DNA from: Aquatica leii | Taxonomy: Eukaryota; Arthropoda; Insecta; Coleoptera; Lampyridae | Assembly (NCBI GenBank): GCA_035610365.1 | Contig: CM069432.1 | Coordinates: 108,085,529 to 108,149,528, forward strand | Length of the DNA stretch: 64,000 nt | Reading direction: 5' to 3' | Shown: positions 1 through 9,940 of the stretch, piece by piece | Numbering within the stretch: position 1 is the stretch's first letter | Layout of the letters: each line of letters opens with the position of its first letter | Made by a program: the position numbers and the translations under genes | Notes under the pieces: generated by a model | The model's database searches: none | Seen by the model: only the letters and a program-made list of their open reading frames with translations | What the model was told of the DNA's origin: nothing

Positions 1-622
1 TATTTAGATACCATAAAAATCTAAATCATGTTAAAATCACATCTTTAGTCTATATTGCTTATTAAAATTCAAACCCCACCAAACAAACTGAAATTTTTCA
101 AGTGGTGTAACCTGAGGTGTAATGTATTAATTAACAAGATTATGATATTGCTGCAAATAATCAATTACAAAACATTATTCAAGCTTGATTGAAAGGAATA
201 TTATAAAGCAGCTAAAAACAACTTTCTATAAGAAAATAAACCATGTCTAGAACTTTTTACATAATGCTAATTACATTTTTAGTTTTAAACCAAGTACTGC
301 AAACTATATTTTTTTTAAACTTTACTATTTTCTAATTCTGGATCACTCATAATATTATATACCATACATATAATATAATAAACATCTTTAAAAAAACAAA
401 AATTATAGGCATGTTATTGAAAAATCTCGTATTTTTACTGCAGAATTGTGTTAAGAACTTCTAGCATTAATGAGCTAATTAAAAAGCTTTTTATCGTTTG
501 TGGATAGAACAGAAATTATATAAATAAGTTTAGCATAGAAAAGTAGACACTTTCACTGATATAGCATATATGTTTAAAATAAGCAATTGCCTAATAGTAA
601 AATCTAAAAGCAGAATTCTTAC

Positions 623-1488
623 ATCTACTACCCCTTGGAATACAGCGAGCTGTGGTTGTAGTACACCAAGGAAAGCAGGCCGTCAAAGCATCAAATTGTT
701 CATAAGTATCGCTAACAACTGAAAGTAACCAATACCATAAAGAAATATAGTCCATCTACCATAAAATACCCAACTATTTTGTTATTTTAAGAGCTAACGA
801 CAAAACTACACCCACTTAATATTTCACAAAAACACAAATTTCTTACTGGCATTGGAAACCTCCTTAACATACTGCATTGCAATTCTCTTCAAGTAGTCGG
901 CATGTTCTTCCACTACAAAATACCCCATAAAGTTTGGCGAAATATAAGTTTCCAATTTTAGCGATTCATTCAACTGAGCTCCTTGCCTTTCCATCACAGA
1001 TTTTAACGTCTGTTCTAAATGAAGTGCACTAGAATCAGGAGCCTAGAAGGAACAGATATACAAAAAGTACAAGCAGATTAATAACACAACCTTAAAAAAT
1101 GACACCATGGTAATGTGTGGTGTAAAATTATGAGCACCATTCCATCCACATAACTCTAAAGATTTGCGCCAAAATCCTTGCAAGTATTCTAAGAAAGGTC
1201 CAATCGGACAAGCATATAAAATATATTCCCTGGGTAAAGCATCGTCTAATGAAGGATCATTTACATGAGCTAATAGCCAATCGGACGCTAACTGGACACC
1301 TCGATTACCCGTAGCCGCTAAAGCCTTTTCTCTGTAAAACACTTAATATTGTATAATATAATTCAAAACCTTATATCTTACGCCCTATGTTTTGGAAAAC
1401 CCATTTGTAGTAAAATTTGTAAAGGACTTAAATGTTGCTTAGATATTTTTGTAGGGGTTGGATTTTTTCGTGGTGGAAGAGTTGCCAT
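623..1488 (-). CDS. UBASH3: UBASH3 (Sts/TULA)-like protein, 5' four coding exons
   Basis: Four exons join in phase: 1488-1382, 1331-1091, 1042-847 and 718-623, separated by short GT-AG introns of 50, 48 and 128 bp. The start ATG (1488-1486) opens a sequence with a UBA domain at about residues 20-60 ([19 protein letters not shown], then ASDWLLAHV). A 2H-phosphoesterase-like domain follows, with [19 protein letters not shown] containing its first HxT motif (HIT). The order matches the UBASH3 family (UBA, 2H domain, SH3, histidine-phosphatase domain), whose members bind ubiquitin and act as atypical phosphatases in signalling. About 213 residues are visible. The last exon ends at a clean donor (GTAAGA at 622), so the SH3 and phosphatase parts lie beyond the left edge or in unseen exons. 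Identity is from recalled family features, not a search. Confidence 0.88.
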
Positions 1489-1887
1489 TCTTACTAAAAT
1501 TTTGTTATTTTCTTTAAAAATGTTTAAAATGATTACACCATAACTGACAGTTAAGGTTATTATTATTACTCTTCATATGCGTAACAAGTGCGTCAATTTT
1601 TTTTTTAAGTGGTAATCCATAAATTAGCACAATTCAACAAACACTTACTTAGAAAATATACGAACTTTATTTTAACAATATCTATAAATTACACCTAAGA
1701 ATAATTTAATCGTTGAAAAGCCCAAATACAAAATAAATTTCTCCGCTACTGTCTCTGTTGTATTTTAAAAATTTATTGTTTGAGGACGCCACTTACCCGG
1801 TAGTACTCGGTTTCATGTTTTTCGTTTAATTTTATTTAAAAAATCGAACTTAGTTTTAATTAATGCCTAATAACTAATACATAGATA
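1489..1887. promoter_or_regulatory. Divergent intergenic region between UBASH3 and RPB8
   Basis: The start codons of the two genes point away from each other and are only 399 bp apart, so both promoters must lie here. The stretch is AT-rich and holds no other ORF. I see no convincing TATA box at a sensible distance from either ATG. A shared promoter is inference from the spacing. Confidence 0.55.
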
Positions 1888-1960
1888 ATGGCGGGTGTGT
1901 TATTTGAAGATATCTTTAACGTTAAGGATATAGATCCTGAGGGAAAGAAGTTTGATCGAG
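1888..1960 (+). CDS. POLR2H: RNA polymerase subunit RPB8 (RPABC3), first coding exon
   Basis: The exon encodes a 24-residue N-terminus beginning MAGVLFEDIF and continuing NVKDIDPEGKKFDR, then breaks after one base of the next codon at an ideal donor (GTAAGT at 1961). This is the strongly conserved start of RPB8, a small OB-fold subunit shared by RNA polymerases I, II and III in the nucleus. The exon is 73 bp, in phase 1. I looked for the next exon (the conserved RLHCESESFKMDL region) downstream and did not find it by eye. The first intron is therefore long and transposon-filled, or the gene is broken by rearrangement. Confidence 0.85.
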
Positions 1961-2270
1961 GTAAGTAATAAATTTATTTTTTGAATAAAACGTTACTAAT
2001 GCAATAACCATTACTTCATATTAGAAATTTAGGAATGTATTAACAAAATACGGTTTCAGATTTACAGTCAATACGAATAAATCAAAATTACATAAAACCG
2101 GTGCAAAACGACTGTAAAAATTTGAGGTTATCTTGTAATTCACTCGACGCATGCTTGATTAAAATGTGTTTTTGATATACGAGGTATATGTAGTAAGTTC
2201 TTCACCCGCTTAAACCCAAAACAGATTCTGGTTCCAAATAAGTTTGCAAATATATGTTAGTAACATTGTT

Positions 2271-2690
2271 ACACCCGGTTTACATTTGTCAATTATTGAC
2301 CAGTTTCTAGAGCTTAAAATTTACAAACAGTTAGTTGGTCAATTTCTAGTTACAGAATGTTCTGTTTTACACTTATCTTTATCTACGAATTCATCAATTT
2401 TCCGGATGAGTCTATCCAAAATCCTCGCCAAAAGCTAACCACAAACAATAAGTTCGTGGTATGTAAAAATATTGGTAAAACTAAACTGTAATTTACAAAG
2501 TCCCTAGAAATTACTAAAAAAGTGATCGAAAATAGAACATGTTTTAAATTTAGCTTAATTTCAAGGTCAGCGAGTTCTAGAACTCCATCAATTAATTGTT
2601 GTGTGTACAACAGATGTTTAAGCCAACTTACTAGAAAACTTATTCAAGAGCTAGAAATTGCTCAATAATTGACAAATGTTAAACGGGTGT
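2271..2690. mobile_element. Foldback MITE with ~70-bp terminal inverted repeats
   Basis: The left end begins ACACCCGGTTTACATTTGTC and the right end is its imperfect reverse complement (ends AAACGGGTGT at 2690). The arms match over about 70 bp, including the TCAATTATTGA and TTTCTAG blocks. No transposase ORF is present and no target duplication was clear. It lies in the RPB8 intron if that gene is intact. Confidence 0.65.
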
Positions 2691-3332
2691 GAAACTCAAA
2701 TAAGTAGTGAAGTTAAAACTGTAACTAAGTATTAAAAACTTTACTCGTTACTCTGAAATTCAGTTTACCGAATAGAGATGTAAAACCCATTTTTCGTTTT
2801 GGTGTTGATACCAATGATTCTAGTCTTGTGTTTCTATCGTGTATGGTTTATCCGATCAGCTGACATGCTTGGTGTTTCAATTACATTACATAACTTCTCT
2901 GTTAAAAGTTCTGTGAAGTGGTCTCGAGTGTCGCTTCATTAAATTTCAAAAGGGTGTCTAATAATAAACGTCATAGAGTCTGTGATTGGACTGTTTACCA
3001 ATTTGTCGTTATAATTATCTAGGCAGCATGAAAATCGAAGAAAAACATTAGTTCGCATTATTCGAAAGAGGTGTACTCCAGGGTGTGCTATTTTAACGAA
3101 CGATTTTGAAAAGAGCTTTAATAGCAATTTGGCCGTTTAATAGCCCTGTGATACATCCTGGGAGCATTGATGCAGTGCGTTGCAAAAAAATTTAGAAAAA
3201 GGATAACTGCGAAATAATAGTCCTGCAGGCATAGACTAAACCAGATTAGATTAAAAAAATTTGTATGTCAAAAGATATATTTATGAAATTGTGTGTAATA
3301 CTAGAAAATAAACTGAAGCCAAAACGTACAAC

Positions 3333-3445
3333 CTTGCAACAACTTTTTCAGCTTTTGGTGTATCGCTAGCAACTGGTTCTTCATTTTTCTCTGCAATGTT
3401 GCTGCAACTAGTTTCAATCTGACTTTGTACTGTACTGTTGAAATT
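3333..3445 (-). CDS. Candidate exon of an unidentified minus-strand gene
   Basis: A TTGTAG acceptor (AG at 3447-3446) is followed by 113 bp that are fully open in one frame: begins NFNSTVQSQIETSCSNIAEK, continues NEEPVASDTPKAEKVVAR and ends AAG before GTTGTA at 3332. Composition is polar and acidic, as in a disordered linker. The donor is weak and no neighbouring exon was found, so this may be chance. It does not resemble the flanking repeats. Confidence 0.25.
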
Positions 3446-3900
3446 CTACAACACACATTTGGTTAGATATTGGTGGTTCAACGCTTAAGCTTCAAGCAAA
3501 CTTAGAATTTTCAGTTTTAGAAAACGTTTATTCAGTCGAACCGTTTTCTGCTGCGAACAGTGTTGTGTTCACGCCGTCCAACTTTAAAAAAAAAAATTTT
3601 TTTGCTCTAGAGTTTTTTTTTTCTTTATATTAAAATCTTGAACGAAACTTTAGGAAATATCATTATCTGTGTATTTTTTGTGTTCGTTCGTTTAATGATC
3701 TCCTCGTTCAGATTTAAAGTTATCTTTTTACGAAGTAGTTTATAAATATATAGTCTCTTTATTTCGCATACCTATCCAACGGCTACTTTGTCCAACTCTT
3801 GTGTGTGGAATTGCCGTCAGATCAACATATTGAGTTTAGTCAACGTTAAAATCATCAGAATAATACAAATGTTAAGTATACTTTTAAATTAAAATTACCC

Positions 3901-4059
3901 TTGTTTGAATAATAGCGGGAAGTTAAATTCACTAACATAACGAAAAGTTTAAAAATTTTGTTTGTGTAACTTGGCTGAAGGTTTTTGCAGTTACACAAAC
4001 AAAATGTTTACACTTTTCATTATGTTAGTGAATTTAATTTCTCGCTATTATTCAAACAA
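3901..4059. repeat. Long hairpin / palindromic MITE
   Basis: Two ~70-bp arms (3901-3970 and 3990-4059) are near-perfect reverse complements around a 19-bp spacer. The outer ends are TTGTTTGAATAATAGCGGG and its complement. There is no coding capacity. It is probably a small foldback element. Confidence 0.75.
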
Positions 4060-4769
4060 TAGTTTGAACTTGCGTGGTTCAGATTCAAATTACTATTAAC
4101 TAGGAGGAGTAAGTATCAAAGCCCAATTTACACTATAGAAAATCACTAAAAAAGTTACTAGAATAATTTTGCGGGAAATTTAAATTTTGCGATTTATAAT
4201 TTATGTTCTTATAAAACTGTTCCTATTGGCATGTAATGTGGGTGGTATCTATAACATTATAAAAAATAAGATTTTTTGGTGTAATCCTAGAAGTTACTAA
4301 AAAATTGTTACCTAATGATAGACAAGATTTTTCTGAGAAATATAGGATATTTCCATCATATACAAACTGAGAAGTAAATAAAAGATTACTTAGTTAGGAA
4401 AAAAATGTCAACAATAAGATTTATTTGCATAAAATAAGTCAAAACTTTAAATTAATTTGTTTGATGAGAAACTATATAATATATAAGAATGTCCTGTACA
4501 TTATGATTCCTAATTAGTAAATTTAAAACAATAATAAATTAAATTAATTATTAATCTAAACTCAGATAAACTGCTCTCGCCAAGGGAAATAATTAATGGT
4601 TAGATTATAACATCCATTATGCCATTTTTTCTTCTTCTTTAATAACATGATCAACGCAATTTCTCTAGTCAGTAGGTGTAACATTTTAAACGACTTGTAG
4701 AAATAGTTGTTTTACCTCCTTAATTTAAAGCTACAGTTTTTGGATGCAACTCTATTTTTTATTTTTGCC

Positions 4770-5990
4770 TATATCAATTCTATTGGGTTTAACTCACAAT
4801 GATAAGGAGGCAACCTTTATACAATTATATTCTTCGTCTTTACCATTTTATCTGTTGCATACAAATCGAACTGTGGTTTATGTAAACGGATTAAATGTAG
4901 AAGTTCTGACCTAACCATATCTTCTGAGAAGTCTCTGTTCTTTGATCGTAACTACTTTTGCATGTTTTTATTTTTTGACGATGATGTTGGAACTTGTTCG
5001 AGTTTAGTGCTATGGTACAACGCATTGTTCATAACAGTAACAGCATTATCTGGTAATGTATTCAGAATTTCGGCAAACTATTCTCAAAAAACTGTAGCAT
5101 TTATTTCTTCATGATAATCTGCTTTCAAAAAGCAACAATCCATTGTCAACGAAACCTACTACAGTAGATAAACATTTAATAAATGTTTGTCTTTTATTCA
5201 GTACATCCATATTTTTTCTTTTGTGTGACCTTCATTGAACCATGATATGACATATATAATATATGGCTCCTTCCTCCTTTCTATATTGTTTAACAGTTTT
5301 TATATATTTTCTTCACCAACAAATTATATCGTCAGGTTCAATTAAAATACTTTTTCAGTTACGTGTCATATATCTATTATTAAAAAAAAATTTTAGTCTC
5401 CATGCTTTGGATAAGTACTACAAACTTACTTGAAATTTATCTGCTTCATTAATTTATATAACGACGAAGAAGACATTTTAGCAAATGCGACTGATTATGT
5501 ATTTCAATTAAAACTTTGTTCAAAGTAGGAGTTTCATTCTTATGAAAAAAAACTATATACTATCTGCCGTACTCGATTTTTAGTAGATTTTCTGAATGTT
5601 TTAATTAGTGATGGGAGGCCTCTACTTTGTTTTGAAGAAGAAAATTCCCCTTTTTGTCGATACTTTTTTATTGCACTATAAATAGTTGATTTAGTAAGAC
5701 CTAAAGAAATGGCCGTTAATTTGATACCAGAATTAAATTCTAAAACTTCTTACCTAACGTTTCACTAATTTTGTGTACTACATAAGAAATTTTCATTTTT
5801 GAAGCATCACTTAAAATTTGCTTGTACATATTTAATATGCACTGTTTTTCGGGTAGAGATAAGTGACCCAAATTTAAACGCCTACGTTTTCTTAGGGGTG
5901 AAACGTTGAAAACTGTATTTGGAGCAGTGCAGCATCCATATTCTTATAAGAACTATTAATTCACTTAAGAATATCACAAAAAAGGTTTAA
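4770..5990 (-). pseudogene. Decayed IS630-Tc1-mariner (DD82E-like) transposase
   Basis: Read on the minus strand across several stops and frameshifts, the region gives a helix-turn-helix part (RKRRRLNLGHLSLPEKQ near 5890, then KLTAISLGLTKSTIYSAIKK near 5690). Next come a DNGLLLFES block near 5130 and a catalytic stretch with VTVMNNALYH near 5030, where the second catalytic Asp is replaced by Asn. The end is RLPPYHCELNPIEL near 4800, which carries the catalytic Glu. The same order and motifs occur in the transposase at 37.3-38.7 kb, where the D-to-E spacing is about 82. It is clearly dead, with many in-frame stops. No terminal repeats were located. Confidence 0.7.
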
Positions 5991-5999
5991 AGCGTTCAA

Positions 6000-7477
6000 T
6001 TTAAAAAAATGTCAAATTTCTGTCAAACATCATTAATGTTTACAAAGGTTATGTTTCCCAAATTATTGCAATTTTGTGTGTGTAAATCAGGGTCAGCGTT
6101 AGCCAATCATAAGTCTAGAAATTACCGGGAAATATTTAAAACGCTTCTCCTAGTTAAAAAACAGACAATAACTATGTACGTTTTCATAGTTTTGTATACA
6201 ATAATTAACAAAAATAATCTCTCTTATTCTATGTGAATTCTTTAAGAATGCACTCTCATGCTGGAAAGAGACATATATTTGTGCCACTTTTGCGTCCAGA
6301 TGGTTGATCTAAGATTTACGTTTTTTAAAAATTTTGATTTTTAGATATTGAGCGATGTTTCGTTTTTTTATTCACTTTAGAGTGAATAATTTTCGGATTC
6401 TAAATGCTCTGCAAAATACATCTTTAGGGGATAAGTACGCTAAAATAAACAAAGGATAATAAAGGAAAGAGGCAGTACTACATATTAAAAAACGGTTTCA
6501 ACGTATTAGTACCACCGACATCTACAATTTTGCAATGGATTTATTTATGTCACCTGATACTCATAATACAGATTTCTATAAAAACTGATACTAGCGGCAT
6601 CTCATAGTTACAATTATTTATATTTTTATTTTCATAAATAAAATGAATTATTTTAATTTAAAATGCAATTTATTTACACAAAATCATATTCTTACATATA
6701 AAAAACATAAAACAAGTACATATTTTCTATCAGAAAATATAGAATTATTAACTGAGTTCATCCTATAACTAGGCAACTTGTGGTAGACTATTAATTATTG
6801 CAAGTTCAAGACAATTGTTTTTTTAATTAAATTTACAGTTTAAGGCTGGGGAATATCCTTGTTACGAAGACTTAAATAAGTAGATGGCGCAGCACGTACA
6901 ATTTCTTAAATGTATTTCATACTCAAACCTTTTACTTAATTTTAACTATCTAACAATACAAAGTAATTGTGACAAAAGACGACTGTAACCAGCTTATTAT
7001 TCAAAAAAAATTTTACAAGTGCATAGCAGGGGTTGGCAGGTATATTTTTCAAGATGATTCATTGCTCACTGTTGTATTGGCATGCTCGTTTTCGTTTTAT
7101 AAATGGGCATTAGAAACTAAAAATGGTGTTATGAATCAATTATGGTAGATACAAAATAATGTCACTATATTGGTAAAATGCTAATTATGTCACACGTATA
7201 ATGAGCAAACTAATCTTTTAATTTTCATTATTGGCATATTTAAATTTTGGTAGATGCTAAATAATTTAGAGGTAATAAATAAAGAGTAAACTGATGATCA
7301 TAATTGTTTTATAACATGTTGCTAGTTACTTACGAACTCAAAGGGTTTCGTAAAAGAAAGTTATTTTGTTCTCTAAAGCCTAAGTTATCGGGTAATCTTA
7401 CGATGCTAAATTGTTTTAGTGTTTTCACTAGGGCCCAGAAATTTTTATTTTCATTATATAATGAACATAAAGCACCA
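6000..7477. other. No gene recognised
   Basis: The stretch is AT-rich, with only short chance ORFs. Nothing resembles a known domain. Decayed transposon DNA is likely, but I cannot name a family. Confidence 0.5.
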
Positions 7478-7653
7478 TTGTGATTGATGGGTGTTTATAT
7501 CTTCACGTAGAAGAGGCAATAAAAACCAATTTTTTTATGGCTACGGTATGTGCCTCAAGCTTAAGTGTGCACTTCTTTAGGCGACTGAAAATTGATTGAC
7601 GGTAAGTGAACAATATAACACAATTACATAACTAAGAAAATTTTTTAACATAT
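7478..7653 (-). repeat. Left arm of a Penelope-derived foldback with a decayed hammerhead motif
   Basis: This segment is the inverted counterpart of about 14430-14630 and was separated from the rest of its arm (14293-14320) by the Gypsy insertion. On the minus strand it holds a degraded hammerhead remnant: CTAAAGA in place of CTGATGA, then GCTTGAGGCAC, then CCGTAGCC in place of ACGTAGCC. The flanking sequence matches the layout around the better hammerheads at 16 kb and 33.4 kb. Confidence 0.5.
7650..7653. repeat. Target site duplication (ATAT) of the Gypsy element, left
   Basis: ATAT directly precedes the TGTTAC end of the left LTR, and ATAT at 14293-14296 follows the right LTR. A 4-bp duplication is normal for Gypsy integrases. 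Confidence 0.75.
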
Positions 7654-8117
7654 TGTTACGTATCTATTTATTAAAAACTAATTTATTTAAACTATTAAAA
7701 CTACGTTTACTTATTATAGAAATATGTATACTTTTAAATTGACCGAACTACTAAAATCTAATAATAAAAACACTTACACTATAATTTATGTATAACCGTT
7801 GTATAACACTTAAGATAAGATTAGATAACGTCCTCGGATCTGTTTACACTATAAGTCACGTTCACTCGATTCGGTGTACACTGTTATTTATTTAAAACGC
7901 CGCGCGTGCTAACGATACGTATTTATTTCAACTTGATAATCTTAATACTGCATGCTTTCACATTCCAGCAATAACTGACCTACGATTTCCATCTTCGGCT
8001 TTTATAGACATCAGCGAATTCGTCTCGATCGTTCCTCACTTTTCGCTATATTTTCTAGAAACTAGATAACAGTTCTAGAAGGCTCTTGCATTTGCAAGTA
8101 ATTTCTCGGACGTTTCA
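7654..8117 (-). repeat. 3' LTR of the full-length Gypsy element
   Basis: 464 bp, starting TGTTACG and ending TTTCA on the plus strand, so the LTR reads TG...CA in both senses. It differs from the other LTR only at 7840 (C/T) and 8022 (G/T). On the minus strand it holds a TATAAAAG motif (8007-7999) and a terminal AATAAA signal. The last ORF of the element ends about 56 bases inside it. Confidence 0.95.
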
Positions 8118-8658
8118 CTGCCCCCTTCTTAGGACTGTTCTGTCCCAGAACAGGAGACTGGATGCGACACCGGTAAAAGGGATCGTGGCGATAGCGGCAG
8201 CTTCCTCCATTTCGGCAACTTCCTTGACCATAAAAGTAACAGTCAATGGACTTTTCCTGACCCAATACTCTCCTCGGTTGGTAACTACAGACCAACACTT
8301 GAACGCCTGTTCCTCGGAAGACGACCTCCAACATGTTTCGAACTGTCCTCCAATTCAATTGGTCTAAGCCACAACCAAGCTTGGGTACTGCCAATTTCTT
8401 AACATGATGGAACTCCATTTGTCTCTTGAGACTCCATAATGTTCGCCACAGATCTTTGTATAACGGCTTGACACGTGAGTATTTCTTGGTGACCAGATAG
8501 AAAACGAAGCGTCCGTCACCACGTAGTCCTAAAACCTTTCCGACTGCCGGTTGCTGTCTTCGTAATTCATCTAGCTGTCCAAACTTCTTTTTAAACACGA
8601 CTGCAACCCCTTTGGACATGTCAAGCTCCTCGCTCACGCAATGTGCGATGGCGTAATC
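8062..8658 (-). CDS. TARG1/OARD1-like macro domain plus CCCH zinc finger, 3' module of the Gypsy element
   Basis: The frame encodes a macro domain of the TARG1/OARD1 type: HCVSEELDMSKGVAVVFKKK, then FYLVTKKYSRVKP, then VPKLGCGLDQLNW. The TKK lysine and the Asp of GCGLD correspond to the Lys/Asp pair that human TARG1 uses to remove ADP-ribose from acidic residues. A CCCH finger follows (CYFYGQGSCRNGGSCRYRH, spacing C-x7-C-x5-C-x3-H), typical of RNA binding. A basic tail runs over the polypurine tract and stops at 8062, inside the 3' LTR. In this copy the module is out of frame with integrase because an A-run near 8660 has three A where the other copy has five. No good ATG opens it, so translation as a separate protein is doubtful. 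It was probably part of the polyprotein. Its function in the element is inference. Confidence 0.85.
   Translation of the reverse strand, partial: DYAIAHCVSEELDMSKGVAVVFKKKFGQLDELRRQQPAVGKVLGLRGDGRFVFYLVTKKYSRVKPLYKDLWRTLWSLKRQMEFHHVKKLAVPKLGCGLDQLNWRTVRNMLEVVFRGTGVQVLVCSYQPRRVLGQEKSIDCYFYGQGSCRNGGSCRYRHDPFYRCRIQSPVLGQNSPKKGAVKRPRNYLQMQEPSRTVI
8118..8132 (-). promoter_or_regulatory. Polypurine tract of the Gypsy element
   Basis: On the minus strand AAGAAGGGGGCAG lies directly before the TGAAACG start of the 3' LTR. This is the expected position for the primer of plus-strand DNA synthesis. The same purine run precedes the LTR in the second copy (45263-45275). Confidence 0.8.
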
Positions 8659-9940
8659 TTTGTGTCTGGAACAGGTCTTGTTGTTCCTCGGTGGTAACTC
8701 CGAACCTAGCTTTTCCAGAACCTCCGTATAAGTTCATAAACTTTTCGAACTCCATTTCTTCGATTGGATTCCTGGTTCTGCTACTTATTACTCTGGTTCG
8801 GACCTGAACTTGCGGATTGTGGTTATCGCCAGCAAACGGGGCTAGACGATCGACGTGGACCACTTTTGGCTTGCCTCTGGGCGGTTTTCGGATGCGGTAT
8901 ATAACGTCGTTAATACGCTGCACGACTTCATAGGGGCCCTCCCATTGCCTTTGCAGCTTCGGCGACAAACCACGTCTCCTTTGAGGGTTATACAACCAGA
9001 CCATATCGCCAGGTTGAAACCCACCATTTTGCGCCTTGACGTCATATCTTGTTTTCATCCTGTCGCTGGCAATTTGTGTGTTTTTACGGACCTCTTCATG
9101 TACTTCGTCCAACCTCTTGGCCAGCTTGCTGACGTAATCTTCTCCAGCAACTTCTTCTTCCGGTCTTCGCCCAAATTGAAAATCGCATGGTAATCTTATC
9201 TCACGACCGAGCATGACACAGGATGGTGTTTGGCCTGTGCTTTCGTGAACGGATGATCGGTATGCCATTAAGAAAAGGTGCAAGTACTGATCCCAGTCCC
9301 TTTGGTGTTCGGACACTACCTTGGCTAAGTACTTGCCCATTGTTCGATTCATCCGTTCAACCATGCCATCAGACTGAGGATGAAGAGGCGTTGTCCTAGT
9401 CTTTTTAATTCCTAACAGTCGGCAAACTTCTTGAAACAGCCCAGACTCAAAATTGCGGCCTTGATCGGAGTGTAATTCCAACGGAACTCCAAACCGGCAG
9501 AAAAACTCCTTTACTAATACGTCTGCGACTGTAGCTGCTTCCTGATTGGGTATGGCGTAAGCCTCCGTCCATTTCGTGAAATAATCCATCGCCACCAGAA
9601 TGTATTTATTTCCCGAATCGGATTCTGGGAACGGCCCTGCGATGTCAATCGCTACTCTTTCCAAAGGGCTTCCTACGTTGTATTGTTTCATGGGTGCTTT
9701 GCGCTTTCTCGCTGGACCATTTCCTGAAGCGCAGACTATGCATTTACGGCACCATTTCATGACGTCCTCTTTGCAGTTCATCCAGTAGAATCGTTCTCGC
9801 ACTTTACCCAACGTCTTCTTAATGCCAAAGTGTCCTCCTGATGTCCCATCGTGGAGATGCTTCAACACTTCGGTCACCCTGCTTTTCGGCACTACCAGCT
9901 GTAGTTTGTTTCCCGTGCCCTCGGCACTTTCTAGGATCGC
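8621..9940 (-). CDS. Gypsy integrase (end of Pol)
   Basis: The frame continues Pol after a one-base shift near 9937 and is open to 8621. It carries an HHCC zinc-binding domain (LHDGTSGGHFG, then WCRKCIVC). The DDE catalytic core follows: D in AIDIAGPFP, D in HSDQGRNF and E in GMVERMNR, with 35 residues between the last two (DD35E). A GPY/F region follows (WEGPYEVV, then VVHVDRLAPF). Integrase inserts the double-stranded cDNA copy into the genome. The frame then runs out of register at about 8660, giving an aberrant arginine-rich end. In the second copy the same place reads straight into the macro domain. No start codon is needed if it is made by cleavage of the polyprotein. The junction with the upstream ORF shows no typical slippery heptamer, so a one-base deletion seems likelier than programmed frameshifting. 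Confidence 0.93.
   Translation of the reverse strand, partial: AILESAEGTGNKLQLVVPKSRVTEVLKHLHDGTSGGHFGIKKTLGKVRERFYWMNCKEDVMKWCRKCIVCASGNGPARKRKAPMKQYNVGSPLERVAIDIAGPFPESDSGNKYILVAMDYFTKWTEAYAIPNQEAATVADVLVKEFFCRFGVPLELHSDQGRNFESGLFQEVCRLLGIKKTRTTPLHPQSDGMVERMNRTMGKYLAKVVSEHQRDWDQYLHLFLMAYRSSVHESTGQTPSCVMLGREIRLPCDFQFGRRPEEEVAGEDYVSKLAKRLDEVHEEVRKNTQIASDRMKTRYDVKAQNGGFQPGDMVWLYNPQRRRGLSPKLQRQWEGPYEVVQRINDVIYRIRKPPRGKPKVVHVDRLAPFAGDNHNPQVQVRTRVISSRTRNPIEEMEFEKFMNLYGGSGKARFGVTTEEQQDLFQTQRLRHRTLRERGA

Noticed and set aside
1..600. Further UBASH3 exons
   Set aside because: No open frame of matching phase with splice signals was seen. The next exons probably lie to the left.
8086..9193. Plus-strand ORFs opposite the Gypsy pol region
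   Set aside because: They are antisense shadows of the minus-strand integrase and macro frames, with no domain sense of their own.
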